From: Spirosoma spitsbergense DSM 19989
Lineage (GTDB): Bacteria; Bacteroidota; Bacteroidia; Cytophagales; Spirosomataceae
NCBI RefSeq assembly: GCF_000374085.1
Contig: NZ_KB893466.1
Coordinates: 30,714 to 88,958, forward strand
Length of the DNA stretch: 58,245 bases
Direction of reading: 5' to 3'
How positions within the stretch are numbered: position 1 is the stretch's first letter; every line of letters begins with the position of its first letter. The notes beneath the pieces are model-generated. The model ran no database searches. It was given only the letters and a program-made list of their open reading frames with translations, and was not told where the DNA came from. Of this stretch, positions 33,564 through 42,728 are shown piece after piece. The translations under genes were made by a program, and so were the position numbers.

Positions 33564-34421
33564 ATGAAAATGCGACCGTATCAAATATTAGAACAACAGC
33601 TGGTGCCTCTAAGGCGCTTTTTGCTTAAAGGTTCTATTCGAGAAAATGACATATCCGGTTTAGTCTATTACTTTGGGAAAATATCTAATTTTCTTACAAG
33701 TCTTACTTACAAAGAAAAAATTAAGGGATTTAAACGAGTAACGATTAATAAAAGGGTTTTAGGTAAGCAGGAAAGGATTTTAGATACTTCATATTTACAG
33801 TATCCACCTAAAGGATTCGTAAAAAACTATGGAAGGCTAAACTCGCCTGGTGAAAGTATTCTATATGCAACCTTTGATCCAATGACGGCCATTTATGAAC
33901 TACGGCCAGTTGAGGGGGACTTAATTACCTATTCTACTTGGGAATTGACCAGTAATTATGATTTAACAGTGACTCCGATTTATAAAGTCTTAACTAAAGA
34001 TGGAGAAATTTTTAACGGAGATTCTTTGAGAGCTAACGCAATAGCACATGAGCACATGGCTAAATTAGATGAAGAATTACAACTACAGTTAAATGTTATT
34101 TTAGATTTTATTGCAAGTTGCTTCGTTAAAGAAGTTGATGATACGAATCACTTTGATTATTTCCTAAGTGCGCACTATGCAAATAGGATATTTTGGGAGT
34201 TACAAGATGGAGAGATTGATGCAATCATATATCCAAGCGTTAGACAGAATTTAACTCTTTCTAACATTGCAATAAAGCCAGAAGTTTTCATTGAAAATTA
34301 TACTTTAAAGGAGGTTGAAGAAAGTATAGTTGAAAAAGTTTCTGATAATGGCCGTGCGTGGAGCTTAATAGGCACTGGTGATTCAAGACAATTCGAAAAT
34401 GGAAAAGTAATTTGGCAATAA
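33564..34421 (+). CDS. Cargo cassette 1: RES-domain protein
   Basis: About 285 residues from ATG 33564; GTG at 33528 adds 12 residues. The RES signature is clear: YGRLNSPGESILYATFD and AIYELRP, giving R91, Y101 and E112, with IIYPSVRQ and NIAIKPEVF later. RES toxins degrade NAD+ (phosphorolysis or hydrolysis) or ADP-ribosylate targets, and normally sit beside an Xre-type antitoxin; none is present here. The N-terminal ~80 residues may restrain activity or bind a partner. AT-rich like the HEPN gene, 153 bp downstream of it on the same strand, so probably co-acquired. Confidence 0.75.
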   Translation: MKMRPYQILEQQLVPLRRFLLKGSIRENDISGLVYYFGKISNFLTSLTYKEKIKGFKRVTINKRVLGKQERILDTSYLQYPPKGFVKNYGRLNSPGESILYATFDPMTAIYELRPVEGDLITYSTWELTSNYDLTVTPIYKVLTKDGEIFNGDSLRANAIAHEHMAKLDEELQLQLNVILDFIASCFVKEVDDTNHFDYFLSAHYANRIFWELQDGEIDAIIYPSVRQNLTLSNIAIKPEVFIENYTLKEVEESIVEKVSDNGRAWSLIGTGDSRQFENGKVIWQ

Positions 34422-34462
34422 GCAATAATCCTTTTAAGTGGTTAAAGCTTATTGCTAAATTA

Positions 34463-35884
34463 CTAAGCCCTCACTAGGAGAGCCGTGGCTGGCTGCTTAA
34501 TCGGCAGACTTATGGAGATGCTGGCCACCCAATAATCCAGGCCGTTTATGTGCACCTTTTCGGAAAAGTCTAGCGTGGCCAGATCAACCTCGTTTAAATC
34601 CAGATTCCGCTCCAGGTAGAAACGGCTCACTCGGTTGGCCTCCGTTCGTTTCCAGAATGTAGCGGCCAGGCCATCGGCTCCAGTCCAGTAAAGGGAGAGC
34701 GCCCCCCGTTTGGCCGTGGCCACCGGCAGCGGTTCCGCGTTCGGAGCTGCCTGGAGCCCGTTCCAAAACAAGAGCCGTGGCGTAAACTTACTGGAGAGCT
34801 GGCCGAACTGCTCCGAGATACCGGCCTGGCTCGTTATGGCCAGGCCGGTGGCCGGATCCGTTAGCAGGGTGGAGAAACGGCTGGTTAGTGGTGTTATGGT
34901 GGTTTCGGTGGCCAGCTCCGGCGTTAGGTAGTCGGCCAGGATTGGTGGCTTGTCTTTGGTCAATCCGTCGCCACTGTCCTGCTCACTGCCTAACTGCAAA
35001 CGCCTGGCCATCTCTGGCCGCTTTTTAGCCCCTTTGAGCGCTTTTTTGCTCCAGTCTTTACTGGTGGCCATTTTGTGGTAATTATCCATAAAATCCAGCC
35101 TTATGGCTCTCTCATTGGTATCCACTCGCATGGCCAGGTTAAAGAGTTTCCGGAGCTCCAGCAATAGCCCCGGAATGGTAAGCTCTGGCAGGTGTTTCTG
35201 GAGCTCCACCGTAGTACGGCCATCCAGCGCCCTGGTGTTGTAGAGTAAGAGCTGGCTCAAATCCGGATCCTCCATAAACTGGCCGGTTATGCTTACTCCG
35301 GTGAGCTCCGATATTTGCAAAAGGATTTCCTTTAAAAAAGGGAAAGGCACCACCGGCCCCGCTGCCGTATAAGCTCCGGCCTGGTAGTTGTTGACTCTGC
35401 CGGAGTAGTTTATGGCCGTTCCGTTCGTGCCGTAAAAGTCGGCATTTAGTACCGTAGGAAAGGCCAGAACGTTCCGGCCAAATTGCTGGAGTGTTGGCGT
35501 AAGGGTGGCCGGTAGTGCCAGGGTGCCAAAAGAGAGCTCTGGCAGCGTTTTCTTTTGCGCGTCGCCAAATAGCTCACCGAGTGGCTGAACAACGGCCAGC
35601 GCAAAGGTTTGCGCGGCCTCGGTGAGTATGGCCACCCCGGCCTGGAGCCGCTGGCCATTATAATACTTTTCGCATTTGTAACGCATACCCACGGCCTCAC
35701 TCTGGAGCAGATCCGGAAAGCCCAAAATTATCCGGTTTCGCCTGGTGGCAGGCAGCGCTGGAATGGTTGCCCTATTGCTCAAAATATCCTCATAAGCCAG
35801 GAAAGGGTTTATGAGCTCCAGCCCCACCGATGTATCCGGCGTAAGGTCGACCACCTGGCCATCCATTCTAATTTGTAAGCTCAT
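34463..35884 (-). CDS. Phage tail hub/baseplate-region protein
   Basis: 473 residues (MSLQIRMDGQVVDLTPDTSVGLEL ...). It has a beta-rich N-terminal part and domains that look tail-associated, with a hydrophilic Lys-rich loop near 280-300. It overlaps the next upstream gene by one base. In phages of this layout, large proteins around the tape measure form the distal tail and hub. No family name can be assigned with confidence. Confidence 0.65.
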   Translation of the reverse strand: MSLQIRMDGQVVDLTPDTSVGLELINPFLAYEDILSNRATIPALPATRRNRIILGFPDLLQSEAVGMRYKCEKYYNGQRLQAGVAILTEAAQTFALAVVQPLGELFGDAQKKTLPELSFGTLALPATLTPTLQQFGRNVLAFPTVLNADFYGTNGTAINYSGRVNNYQAGAYTAAGPVVPFPFLKEILLQISELTGVSITGQFMEDPDLSQLLLYNTRALDGRTTVELQKHLPELTIPGLLLELRKLFNLAMRVDTNERAIRLDFMDNYHKMATSKDWSKKALKGAKKRPEMARRLQLGSEQDSGDGLTKDKPPILADYLTPELATETTITPLTSRFSTLLTDPATGLAITSQAGISEQFGQLSSKFTPRLLFWNGLQAAPNAEPLPVATAKRGALSLYWTGADGLAATFWKRTEANRVSRFYLERNLDLNEVDLATLDFSEKVHINGLDYWVASISISLPIKQPATALLVRA

Positions 35885-37950
35885 TAGGTTAGTTTGATGT
35901 AAAGTTTGTTGCCGGATGCTGGCCGGATTGGTAGCGCTAATTGTTCGTAGCCGTCCAGGTTGGCCAGATAGTTCTGGTTTGAAACCAGAGCGCCATCCAC
36001 GTAAACCTTTACGTTTAGCGTGGTGCCTGGAGTGCCGTAAATAATTAAAAGATAGTCAAATGTGGGTTTTGCCGGAAAACTTAGATCCGTGGAAAAGCGT
36101 GGATAGATATATGGCCTGGTTTCCCCTTGTAAATTCCAGGTATTGCCAATGGCTGGCTCTTGCGTGTCGACTACGTTTAAATAAATATCAAATAGGTTTG
36201 GGTTGTTGACTCGGTAACGCCAATGGCCTGCCACGGTGGCCACCTGGTAGAGCTCCGGCGCTGCCGTACAAGTGCCAAACTGGTCGGCATAAGCCTGCGT
36301 ATTGAGTTGCCTAAATTCGGCCTCTGCTCTCTGGCTGGCTTCGTCCTGGCTGATCTCGGAGCCGTATTTTCCGGCTGGTATGATAATGGTGGCCGTGTCG
36401 CCTATCTGGCCATTTATGCACGTTGTACGCTTGTAAGTGGTCGGCCTGGTGAGCGCCTGGCTAGGGTAGGGAGTTGATCCGGCAGTAACGCCTGGCAGCG
36501 GCAGGCTATCCGCATAATCCGAATTACCTGGCTGGTTTGGCTTTTCGGTGAGTGGTTTAAAGGTGGTGTTATCGTCCACGTAATACTTTTGGAGTTTGAG
36601 CGGCCTGGCTTTTCCGGTTCGTTTGCCGTATTCGTCCAGGATCTGGACAACGCCCACCCCTCGCCACTTGGTAGGCCTGGCCATTACGGCAGGAGCCACC
36701 GGCATGGTGGAATAATTAAACTGTGGTGTGGCCATTCGAAAAGTAAAGCTCCTGGCCTGTAAATCGGAATTATCCTCCTTAATTACCAGGCCGCTGGTTA
36801 AGAGCTCCAGCGCCTGGTGGCCACGGCTATCCACCAGGTAAACCTCTTTGGCCAGGAGTAACTCACTCAAATAAAGGAGCTGCTCCTGGCTCTGCTGTTC
36901 AAAATATCCCGTACTTATGGCCAGCTCCCTGGAGCCTTTTATCTGAATCACTCGGAGCTCTGCAAAATCGGCAGGAGCTCCGGCAGGCCGCTCCATCTCT
37001 GCCGTTGTTCGTTCGGTGTTCAGGGTTTCGGATCCCTCTCCCAAAAGTCGTAATGTGTCCCATCCTCCCAGGCTATTGGTAAATAAAATCCATTGCTCCT
37101 GGCTCCGGTAGGTGTAATCTATTTTGTACGTCCGTACCTCACTGATCCGGTTTCTGTTGCCATCGGTAAGCCAAACCTCATAATAGTCCACATCTCCAGG
37201 CCTAAACTGGAGCGCTGCCGGATGGACTGGTACACTAACCACCTGGAACGGCTGGCCACCGGCCAGCGCCCCCCGCTCCAGTACCTCCACCGTGGCACCG
37301 TTGTATTTTGGCCGCTTATAGTGGACTCTAACCCGCCGTAAAATGGTGGCTGGCACCGTGGCCATATTGAGCAAAAAATGTAAATACTCCGGCTGGTTTG
37401 GCCCTATCGTTTTGCCGTTCGGGTGCCAGGTCAGGAAAGGCCGGTTTTTGCTCATGTAGTCGGTAAAAAACGAATTACCCCAGGCCACAAAATCCCGCTC
37501 CGAGAGCCCCGCTTTTAATACCCACCGGCTGGCCTGGCTCCTAGTGGCTCCTGGCAGGAGCTGGCTATTATTTTCCACGGTCTCCGTGGTAATGTATGGC
37601 ATGGTAAGCGTAGGAATTATGGCCATCTCGGTAGTACCAAACTCCGGCTTTTGGTGCTCCAGGAATCCATCCAGGAGCTCATCCAACTGGAAATAACAGC
37701 CCTCGTAAACCACCGAGCCATTACCCCTGGCCGGTGGCTTTTCGGCTCCTGGCATCTTTACCAGTCGTTTAAATTGGCTGGAGCCAGCAAACTCCGGAAC
37801 TAAGAGCTCCAGGTAATACCGGAGGCCGGAGCGGTCGGCCAGGCTGGTATCTACCGAATCAATTACGTACTCTATCTGGTTTCTGGAAAACATAACCGGC
37901 AGGAAGGCTAGGCCGGTATTTAACGGGTCAATCTGTGTACTAAAGTCCAT
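35884..37950 (-). CDS. Large tail protein with DUF5977-like segment
   Basis: About 688 residues from ATG 37950 (MDFSTQIDPLN); the open frame to 37980 uses TTG. Near residue 545 ASQRAEAEFRQLNTQAYADQFGTC resembles the DUF5977 repeat of Bacteroidota surface and phage proteins; the C-terminal ~110 residues look like a carbohydrate-binding-type beta sandwich (FDYLLIIYGTPGTTLNVKVYVDGALV). Probably part of the tail tip that contacts the host. A leader element sits 56 nt upstream. Confidence 0.65.
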   Translation of the reverse strand: MDFSTQIDPLNTGLAFLPVMFSRNQIEYVIDSVDTSLADRSGLRYYLELLVPEFAGSSQFKRLVKMPGAEKPPARGNGSVVYEGCYFQLDELLDGFLEHQKPEFGTTEMAIIPTLTMPYITTETVENNSQLLPGATRSQASRWVLKAGLSERDFVAWGNSFFTDYMSKNRPFLTWHPNGKTIGPNQPEYLHFLLNMATVPATILRRVRVHYKRPKYNGATVEVLERGALAGGQPFQVVSVPVHPAALQFRPGDVDYYEVWLTDGNRNRISEVRTYKIDYTYRSQEQWILFTNSLGGWDTLRLLGEGSETLNTERTTAEMERPAGAPADFAELRVIQIKGSRELAISTGYFEQQSQEQLLYLSELLLAKEVYLVDSRGHQALELLTSGLVIKEDNSDLQARSFTFRMATPQFNYSTMPVAPAVMARPTKWRGVGVVQILDEYGKRTGKARPLKLQKYYVDDNTTFKPLTEKPNQPGNSDYADSLPLPGVTAGSTPYPSQALTRPTTYKRTTCINGQIGDTATIIIPAGKYGSEISQDEASQRAEAEFRQLNTQAYADQFGTCTAAPELYQVATVAGHWRYRVNNPNLFDIYLNVVDTQEPAIGNTWNLQGETRPYIYPRFSTDLSFPAKPTFDYLLIIYGTPGTTLNVKVYVDGALVSNQNYLANLDGYEQLALPIRPASGNKLYIKLT

Positions 37951-38005
37951 AAAAAAAGGCTCAATCGTTGATTTTGTCAAAGTTGAGCCCTGGAGTGAGT
38001 ACTGG

Positions 38006-38012
38006 AAAGGAC
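38006..38012 (-). promoter_or_regulatory. GTCCTTT leader element (d)
   Basis: Minus strand GTCCTTTCCAG, 56 nt before the start at 37950. It marks the downstream edge of cargo cassette 2. Confidence 0.55.
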
Positions 38013-38071
38013 GGATTAAATTGCCTAATTGGATACTATAGTTCTATATTTGAGTTACTTGATTTTAGAAA

Positions 38072-38578
38072 ATGGATTTACCAACGCACATCTTAGATAT
38101 AATTAAAACTATTACTGGCTGTATAGCTATAGTTGCATTGATAATCACAGTTAAGCAACTTAAACTATCTAGAGCAACTGTTTTGTTGAACAGTTTAAGG
38201 GGTATTTATGAAGAGAATACAAAAATAAGAAAACTCTTTGCAGATGGAATTAAGCAGAGAAATATCTTGGTCTCATTGTTGGAGAATGATAAATTGGAAA
38301 AGAGTTATATTTATTATATCTATAGCGATGAAAAATATAATGCGATTAGAGAGATTGGATACCATTATGAATATATGGGACTTATAATTAAAAATAAAGT
38401 GCTACCATTCAATGTACTTTTTAGCCTTATTCAATTTCCAGATACATTTTGGGATGAATCAGGGGTATTCGTTTGCCTAATGCGAGAGAACTACACAGTA
38501 GATTTTTGGGAAAATTTTGAATATTTACAAAAAAAATATAAAAAAAAGCGCCTAAAGAAAAAGAGAAGAAAGTTATAA
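38072..38578 (+). CDS. Cargo cassette 2: single-helix membrane protein
   Basis: 168 residues: one N-terminal membrane helix (about 9-28; IIKTITGCIAIVALIITV) and a helical cytoplasmic domain with a Lys/Arg-rich tail (KKRLKKKRRKL). It resembles the DUF4760-type layout, but I cannot confirm membership. AT-rich coding and plus strand, unlike the surrounding phage genes. Probably a moron gene expressed in the lysogen. Confidence 0.6.
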   Translation: MDLPTHILDIIKTITGCIAIVALIITVKQLKLSRATVLLNSLRGIYEENTKIRKLFADGIKQRNILVSLLENDKLEKSYIYYIYSDEKYNAIREIGYHYEYMGLIIKNKVLPFNVLFSLIQFPDTFWDESGVFVCLMRENYTVDFWENFEYLQKKYKKKRLKKKRRKL

Positions 38579-38637
38579 AGTAGAAGTTTGTTATAATATT
38601 TTCATTTTTACTTTAACAATAAATTTTTTTTCAGAGT

Positions 38638-39654
38638 TTATTTATTGTTTCCCAAGCCATCGATTAATTTAACAGTGCTTTCCTTATAGAAAATGTCGCT
38701 AATCGTTTTCATTAGTTCTGAAATTCCTATAAAGTAACTTGACCCCCCATTGTGAGACTCTATTAAATCGTTCTTTAGAAAATATTCTAATGTATTATTG
38801 ATAGTTTCTTCGTCTTCTTCAGGACTACCTACTAAGATGCCAAATTCACGTCTGGGGTCGATTATTAACTTTGCGTATAATTCTTTAAGTCTTTTAACGC
38901 CCAAGATTACACTTTCACGGTCATTAATTATTTTTTCAGAATATACTTGCATTATCCCTAATGTATGTGGTTTTTTCAGGAGGGAAAAAGATAAATTCTC
39001 CAGCTTTCTAATAAAATATGGCCTGTTGAAATTTTCGTATATTAAAATTGAATAGGCCATAATTATTAGTTTTTCGTTTTTTAAGGTTACAATTATGGGA
39101 TTGTATTCTTTGCTCAGTTTTAAATACTGAGTCTGTATGTAATTTCTTTTTCTACTTATAGTACCTTCTTGGGAGAACTCAATTCTCTCAAATACTTGAT
39201 ATAAAAAGATGAATATAATAATCCATAGCTCGTTTGCTAAAGTGGTAAAGTCGGGTATTAGATTTTTTTTTGTAATAATTATTTTTTCATATCCGTAGTA
39301 TGATGTTAAAATTATTCCCGCCCAGTATAAAAACTGCCTGTACCAATTGAGCAAGAGACCTCTACCGTTTATTAAGTTTATTGCTAATCTGATAATCACG
39401 TAGTATATGCTCACCATGTAAAAATTCTTGGTGTACTTGTCAAGATTAAAAAAGTATATAATTGATGCAACCAGTAGTAAATACACTACTGGTGATAAAA
39501 CTCGAATGATGAAGTTTAGAGCTGGAGCTGTATCTTTCTCGACAAACATTGAGATAGACATATAACCAATAGAATAAGAATGCTTTCCAATCCAGTTTAT
39601 GATAAAGAAAAGTAAAAACCCTAGGAATATCTGAACTATTATTATGTCAATCAT
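38638..39654 (-). CDS. Cargo cassette 2: multi-helix membrane protein with cytoplasmic domain
   Basis: 338 residues. About four to five membrane helices in residues 1-165, followed by a soluble domain (about 170-338) with a C-terminal winged-helix-like piece (LEYFLKNDLIESHNGGSSYFIGISELMKTIS). AT-rich coding. It begins 12 bp after a small phage membrane gene stops, but composition sets it apart. Not recognised. A membrane anchor with a soluble sensor fits superinfection exclusion or defence (inference). Confidence 0.6.
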   Translation of the reverse strand: MIDIIIVQIFLGFLLFFIINWIGKHSYSIGYMSISMFVEKDTAPALNFIIRVLSPVVYLLLVASIIYFFNLDKYTKNFYMVSIYYVIIRLAINLINGRGLLLNWYRQFLYWAGIILTSYYGYEKIIITKKNLIPDFTTLANELWIIIFIFLYQVFERIEFSQEGTISRKRNYIQTQYLKLSKEYNPIIVTLKNEKLIIMAYSILIYENFNRPYFIRKLENLSFSLLKKPHTLGIMQVYSEKIINDRESVILGVKRLKELYAKLIIDPRREFGILVGSPEEDEETINNTLEYFLKNDLIESHNGGSSYFIGISELMKTISDIFYKESTVKLIDGLGNNK

Positions 39655-39666
39655 TTTTATAAATTT

Positions 39667-39840
39667 TTAATTACTTCCATTTGCAAAATTTTGCTGTAGG
39701 CTCATTTTGATTAAGTTAAACTTCGTTCCGATAAGGAGCCATTGCCCTGAAAATACAGTGGCTCCAGCCAGGTAAAGCAATACGAAGGGAGCGACTAGCA
39801 TCCAGACTAACCAAAAGCGAATCATTTTAAAGAGTTTCAT
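39667..39840 (-). CDS. 57-residue small membrane phage protein
   Basis: ATG at 39840 opens a 57-codon frame: MKLFKMIRFWLVWMLVAPFV followed by a continuing hydrophobic stretch to about residue 36, then a polar tail. Too short for a simple ORF scan. It overlaps the stop region of the upstream gene by 14 bp and keeps phage-like composition. Could be a holin-like or tail-chaperone-size protein; one membrane helix is certain. Confidence 0.55.
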   Translation of the reverse strand: MKLFKMIRFWLVWMLVAPFVLLYLAGATVFSGQWLLIGTKFNLIKMSLQQNFANGSN

Positions 39841-40297
39841 ACATTTCAGCGTTTATCATTAGGCCAATTCTAAACCGTACCTCGTAGCCGTAAGAGGCCT
39901 CTAAAGTAACCATAGAAACTGGCTCCATAAAGGTCTTTGCCAGCGGGTCAATCAAAACGGTATAATTATCCTCCTGGCTCCGAATGGTGGCCGCTATGCC
40001 GGTGGCCATCTGTTCGGCCTCATCAAACGCTCTATCTTCGTCTAGTTCGTCGCTCATGTTTCCGGCGCAAACAACGTAAAACGTGGCATCAAACCAGGCC
40101 ATACTTAAGCCAGCGCCATTATCCTCCGTGCTGTACTTAGGCCGTAATAAAAAAACGGCAGGATAAAGATCCTCACTCCTGGAGTTCGCTATAAGTCTGT
40201 CCATTTTATCCCCTCCGGATTGGCTCACCGTGTTAACGCCTGGCACCGATTGAGCCAGCGGTTTAAAGAAGTCCCAAAATAAATTTGTACAGGTCAT
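39827..40297 (-). CDS. Phage head-tail connector/tail-terminator-like protein
   Basis: 156 residues; mixed alpha/beta composition. The shape (short N-terminal helix, DNGAGLSMAWFDATFYVVCAG strand region, C-terminal ASYGYEVRFRIGLMINA) is like tail-terminator or minor tail proteins that are encoded between portal and tail genes. It shares a 1-bp overlap with the upstream gene. No diagnostic motif. Confidence 0.6.
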   Translation of the reverse strand: MTCTNLFWDFFKPLAQSVPGVNTVSQSGGDKMDRLIANSRSEDLYPAVFLLRPKYSTEDNGAGLSMAWFDATFYVVCAGNMSDELDEDRAFDEAEQMATGIAATIRSQEDNYTVLIDPLAKTFMEPVSMVTLEASYGYEVRFRIGLMINAEMYETL

Positions 40298-41154
40298 TAG
40301 CTCGCGTCTTGTTGTTTACGGTGTTCTATTTCGGCCAGTATATCCTTTCTGTTTTCCTCCAGGAAAATTAAAACATCGTGCAAATTGGCCGCTTTGGTCT
40401 GCTCCAGGTTGCCAAAAATTCCCTTTGTTGCCAGGAGGTGGCTGTTTTTAATCCAGCTCTGGCCAGGGTATTGCTCCGGCTCTCCGGCCTCACCACCACC
40501 GAGCTCATACCTGGCCAGTACGTGCTCCATGTTTCCCGCAAAAAACAGGAGTACGGCCATTTTGTGGCCTGGCTCCAGGGTGGCCAGGAGTTTGGCTCTC
40601 TCTTTGGCCGTAAACTCGTTGTAAAGCTCTCGGTGGTCTCCGTTCCAATCCGGAGCGCTCTGGTAATCTCCAGCCCTGGCTGGTCGACAAATAGCGGCCA
40701 CTAACAAATCCAGGTACTCATCTCCTTTGACTAGCTGCCGGATCCAAACCAAAAAGTAAACGTAAGCATCTGTTAGCTCTCCGTAACTCATGGTTAAAAA
40801 TCCGGTTTCCGGCAGGAGCCAGGTGTGGCCAAAGTCCAGCTCCAGGCTGGCAAATGGCTGCTCCTGGATTGGCTCCGTTTCCATCCACCGGAGTTGGCTC
40901 TTTAGGGTGTGCAATACCAAGGCGTTAGCCTCTTTGGCTCGTTTGCCCACGGTTGGCCCAAAATGCTTTTGCATAAGTTTGAGCCAGGCTTTTTTCCGGA
41001 GCCCTAGCACTAAACGGATTTTTTCGTGGAAACTCTCCGGCGTGGCTGGAGCAAAGTAAACAAGCTGGAGCAGTTGCGGAATCCGCTCCGGATCTAGCTC
41101 ACTCCAGCGCTCCGGCAGCTCATAGGCCTGGCCATCTAGTTGGATTGGTTGCAT
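40297..41154 (-). CDS. Hypothetical phage protein
   Basis: About 285 residues from ATG 41154 (MQPIQLDGQAYELPERW); the longer frame to 41250 has no good start context. Soluble, helical, Trp/Leu-rich, no domain recognised. It lies between the connector-like gene and the lysis candidates. A forming-tail or head-completion role is likely from position only. Confidence 0.65.
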   Translation of the reverse strand: MQPIQLDGQAYELPERWSELDPERIPQLLQLVYFAPATPESFHEKIRLVLGLRKKAWLKLMQKHFGPTVGKRAKEANALVLHTLKSQLRWMETEPIQEQPFASLELDFGHTWLLPETGFLTMSYGELTDAYVYFLVWIRQLVKGDEYLDLLVAAICRPARAGDYQSAPDWNGDHRELYNEFTAKERAKLLATLEPGHKMAVLLFFAGNMEHVLARYELGGGEAGEPEQYPGQSWIKNSHLLATKGIFGNLEQTKAANLHDVLIFLEENRKDILAEIEHRKQQDAS

Positions 41155-41165
41155 TTGGTTTGTGG

Positions 41166-41291
41166 TTATTCGGTAAAGAGTAAGGCCATGAGTACGCACC
41201 CAAATTTGTAGCCAGCCAGCCCTAAAATGGATAGGATCAACATGGCACAAAGGGTAAATCTGGCCGTTTTTTGTTTCGTTAGTTTGTACAT
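41166..41291 (-). CDS. 41-residue hydrophobic micro-protein
   Basis: ATG 41291; MYKLTKQKTARFTLCAMLIL then further hydrophobic residues to the end (LAGYKFGCVLMALLFTE). One or two short helices with a basic N-terminus. Placed 11 bp upstream of the next gene start and close to the endolysin-like gene, so holin-like function is possible, but size alone is not proof. Confidence 0.45.
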   Translation of the reverse strand: MYKLTKQKTARFTLCAMLILSILGLAGYKFGCVLMALLFTE

Positions 41292-41343
41292 TTTGGTGAG
41301 TTTATGGTAGTTGTTTATGGGTTTCCGGCAGGCTCATAATAAC

Positions 41344-42015
41344 TTAAGGAGGCTTAAGGGTGGCCAGGTATGGCGTTAGCCAGTTGGCAATAAATTTGAT
41401 CTCTGACTTTTTGCGCCTGTTGATATAACAGCCATATTTTGTGCCACGGCCTCCGGATGTGTTAAACCCTATCAGTGTTACAAATTCGTCGTCAGGATCC
41501 CAGACATCGGAAACTAAGCCCTCTATGTGGCTGGTGTAAATACTAACGGCATCCATCCGGCGCGGCATTACTCCGAGCCGCTGGTTTCCCCGCTGGTTTT
41601 TTCGGTAGATAATTTTTCCGGTGGTGGAAAAGTAGCTGGCCACGGCTCCGAGCGCTCTAACCGGCAGTTTTACGCCATTCACTCGGTGAGCGTAATAATA
41701 GCCAGAGGCACAATAGGCCGAACGGATTGGCAGGCCGTTATAACGGTTAATTTTGGTAATCCACGGAGCATCATTATTATTGTTTATCTCCGTCATTCCC
41801 ACAAAAACAGCGGCAGAATCCAGGATGGCCTGCCGCAAAATAGTCTCATCCAGGGTAAATGGTTTGGCTGGATAGGTGGCGTTTTTATCCGGCCCCTGGA
41901 TTGGCTTAAGGGTGGCCACCTTTTGGGTGGCCACCGGCTGATTTACGGTTTGACTCCGTGCGACAAAGCAGAATGCAAAATAAATAAAGCAACAAAACCG
42001 AATGTTATTAGGCAT
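41344..42015 (-). CDS. CHAP-like peptidoglycan hydrolase, candidate endolysin
   Basis: 223 residues. An N-terminal hydrophobic signal-like segment (about 1-21) is followed by a linker and a cysteine-hydrolase-like domain: GMTEINNNNDAPWI, then AYCASGYYYAH with C102, YTSHIEGLV with H163, and IGFNTSGG with N185, giving a Cys-His-Asn set. This pattern suits CHAP/NlpC-type amidases or endopeptidases that cut the cell wall at lysis. Export by its own signal would bypass a classic holin. It overlaps the upstream membrane gene by 73 bp. Confidence 0.65.
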   Translation of the reverse strand: MPNNIRFCCFIYFAFCFVARSQTVNQPVATQKVATLKPIQGPDKNATYPAKPFTLDETILRQAILDSAAVFVGMTEINNNNDAPWITKINRYNGLPIRSAYCASGYYYAHRVNGVKLPVRALGAVASYFSTTGKIIYRKNQRGNQRLGVMPRRMDAVSIYTSHIEGLVSDVWDPDDEFVTLIGFNTSGGRGTKYGCYINRRKKSEIKFIANWLTPYLATLKPP

Positions 42016-42707
42016 CTCTGGAATGGGGTTAAATCCTCAAAAAACTCTGTAAAAAAATCCTTTCTTGACCGAATGAAAGGCAGCAAATAGAGCCCTACAA
42101 ATGGCACCAGGATAAGTAGTTTAAAGAGCCCCACCGGCAGATCCCAAAACTCCACGTACTTCTCAAAAAAGAATTTTTGATTGCTGGTAATGTCGTAAGC
42201 GTTCATTTGCTGCTCAACTGGCAGCGCTTTATTGAGCGTGTTTATCTCATCTCCTACGCTGGTAAAATTGGAGCTTGCCCAAATGATGGCCACCACCAGG
42301 AGGGAAATCTGGACAATGGCACCCAAACGGTGTTTGAGCAGGCCGTGGACTTTCTCCAGGGTGGATTTTTCGGCCTCGGTTGGCTCTGTCGGTTCATCGA
42401 TGGCCAGGCCTAACTCCCGGCCTAATTGTACGGCCTGCCGGTCGGCATCCAGCGCCCACTGGATGTACATTTTCTTACTGGTTTCGTCGGTCTCCTTTGC
42501 TGCCGTGGCTCGGAATCCAGCGGCATCCTCTCGGAGCCCCTGGTAATTATCCAGCTTCGCCTGCCGCTCTGCTTCGTCGGCCTGCTGTTTCTTAAAAATA
42601 AGCTCATCCTCCTGCCGCTGGAGTTCCTCCCTGGCTAACTGGAGTTTGTAGGCCGCTGCCTCGTAAGGATCTAGTGGCGTGTCCACTGTGCTGTTTTCGT
42701 CGTTCAC
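41943..42707 (-). CDS. Phage membrane protein with N-terminal coiled coil
   Basis: 254 residues. Residues about 15-105 are a charged coiled coil (AREELQRQEDELIFKKQQADEAER), followed by three hydrophobic helices (LGAIVQISLLVVAIIWASS, FKLLILVPFVGLYLLPFI, CLITFGFVALFILHSALS). The gene overlaps the endolysin candidate by 73 bp. The position suggests a lysis or membrane-anchoring role, but it is larger than usual holins. Not recognised. Confidence 0.6.
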   Translation of the reverse strand: MNDENSTVDTPLDPYEAAAYKLQLAREELQRQEDELIFKKQQADEAERQAKLDNYQGLREDAAGFRATAAKETDETSKKMYIQWALDADRQAVQLGRELGLAIDEPTEPTEAEKSTLEKVHGLLKHRLGAIVQISLLVVAIIWASSNFTSVGDEINTLNKALPVEQQMNAYDITSNQKFFFEKYVEFWDLPVGLFKLLILVPFVGLYLLPFIRSRKDFFTEFFEDLTPFQRCLITFGFVALFILHSALSHGVKP

Positions 42708-42728
42708 TGGTTTTACTGTTTTTGATTG

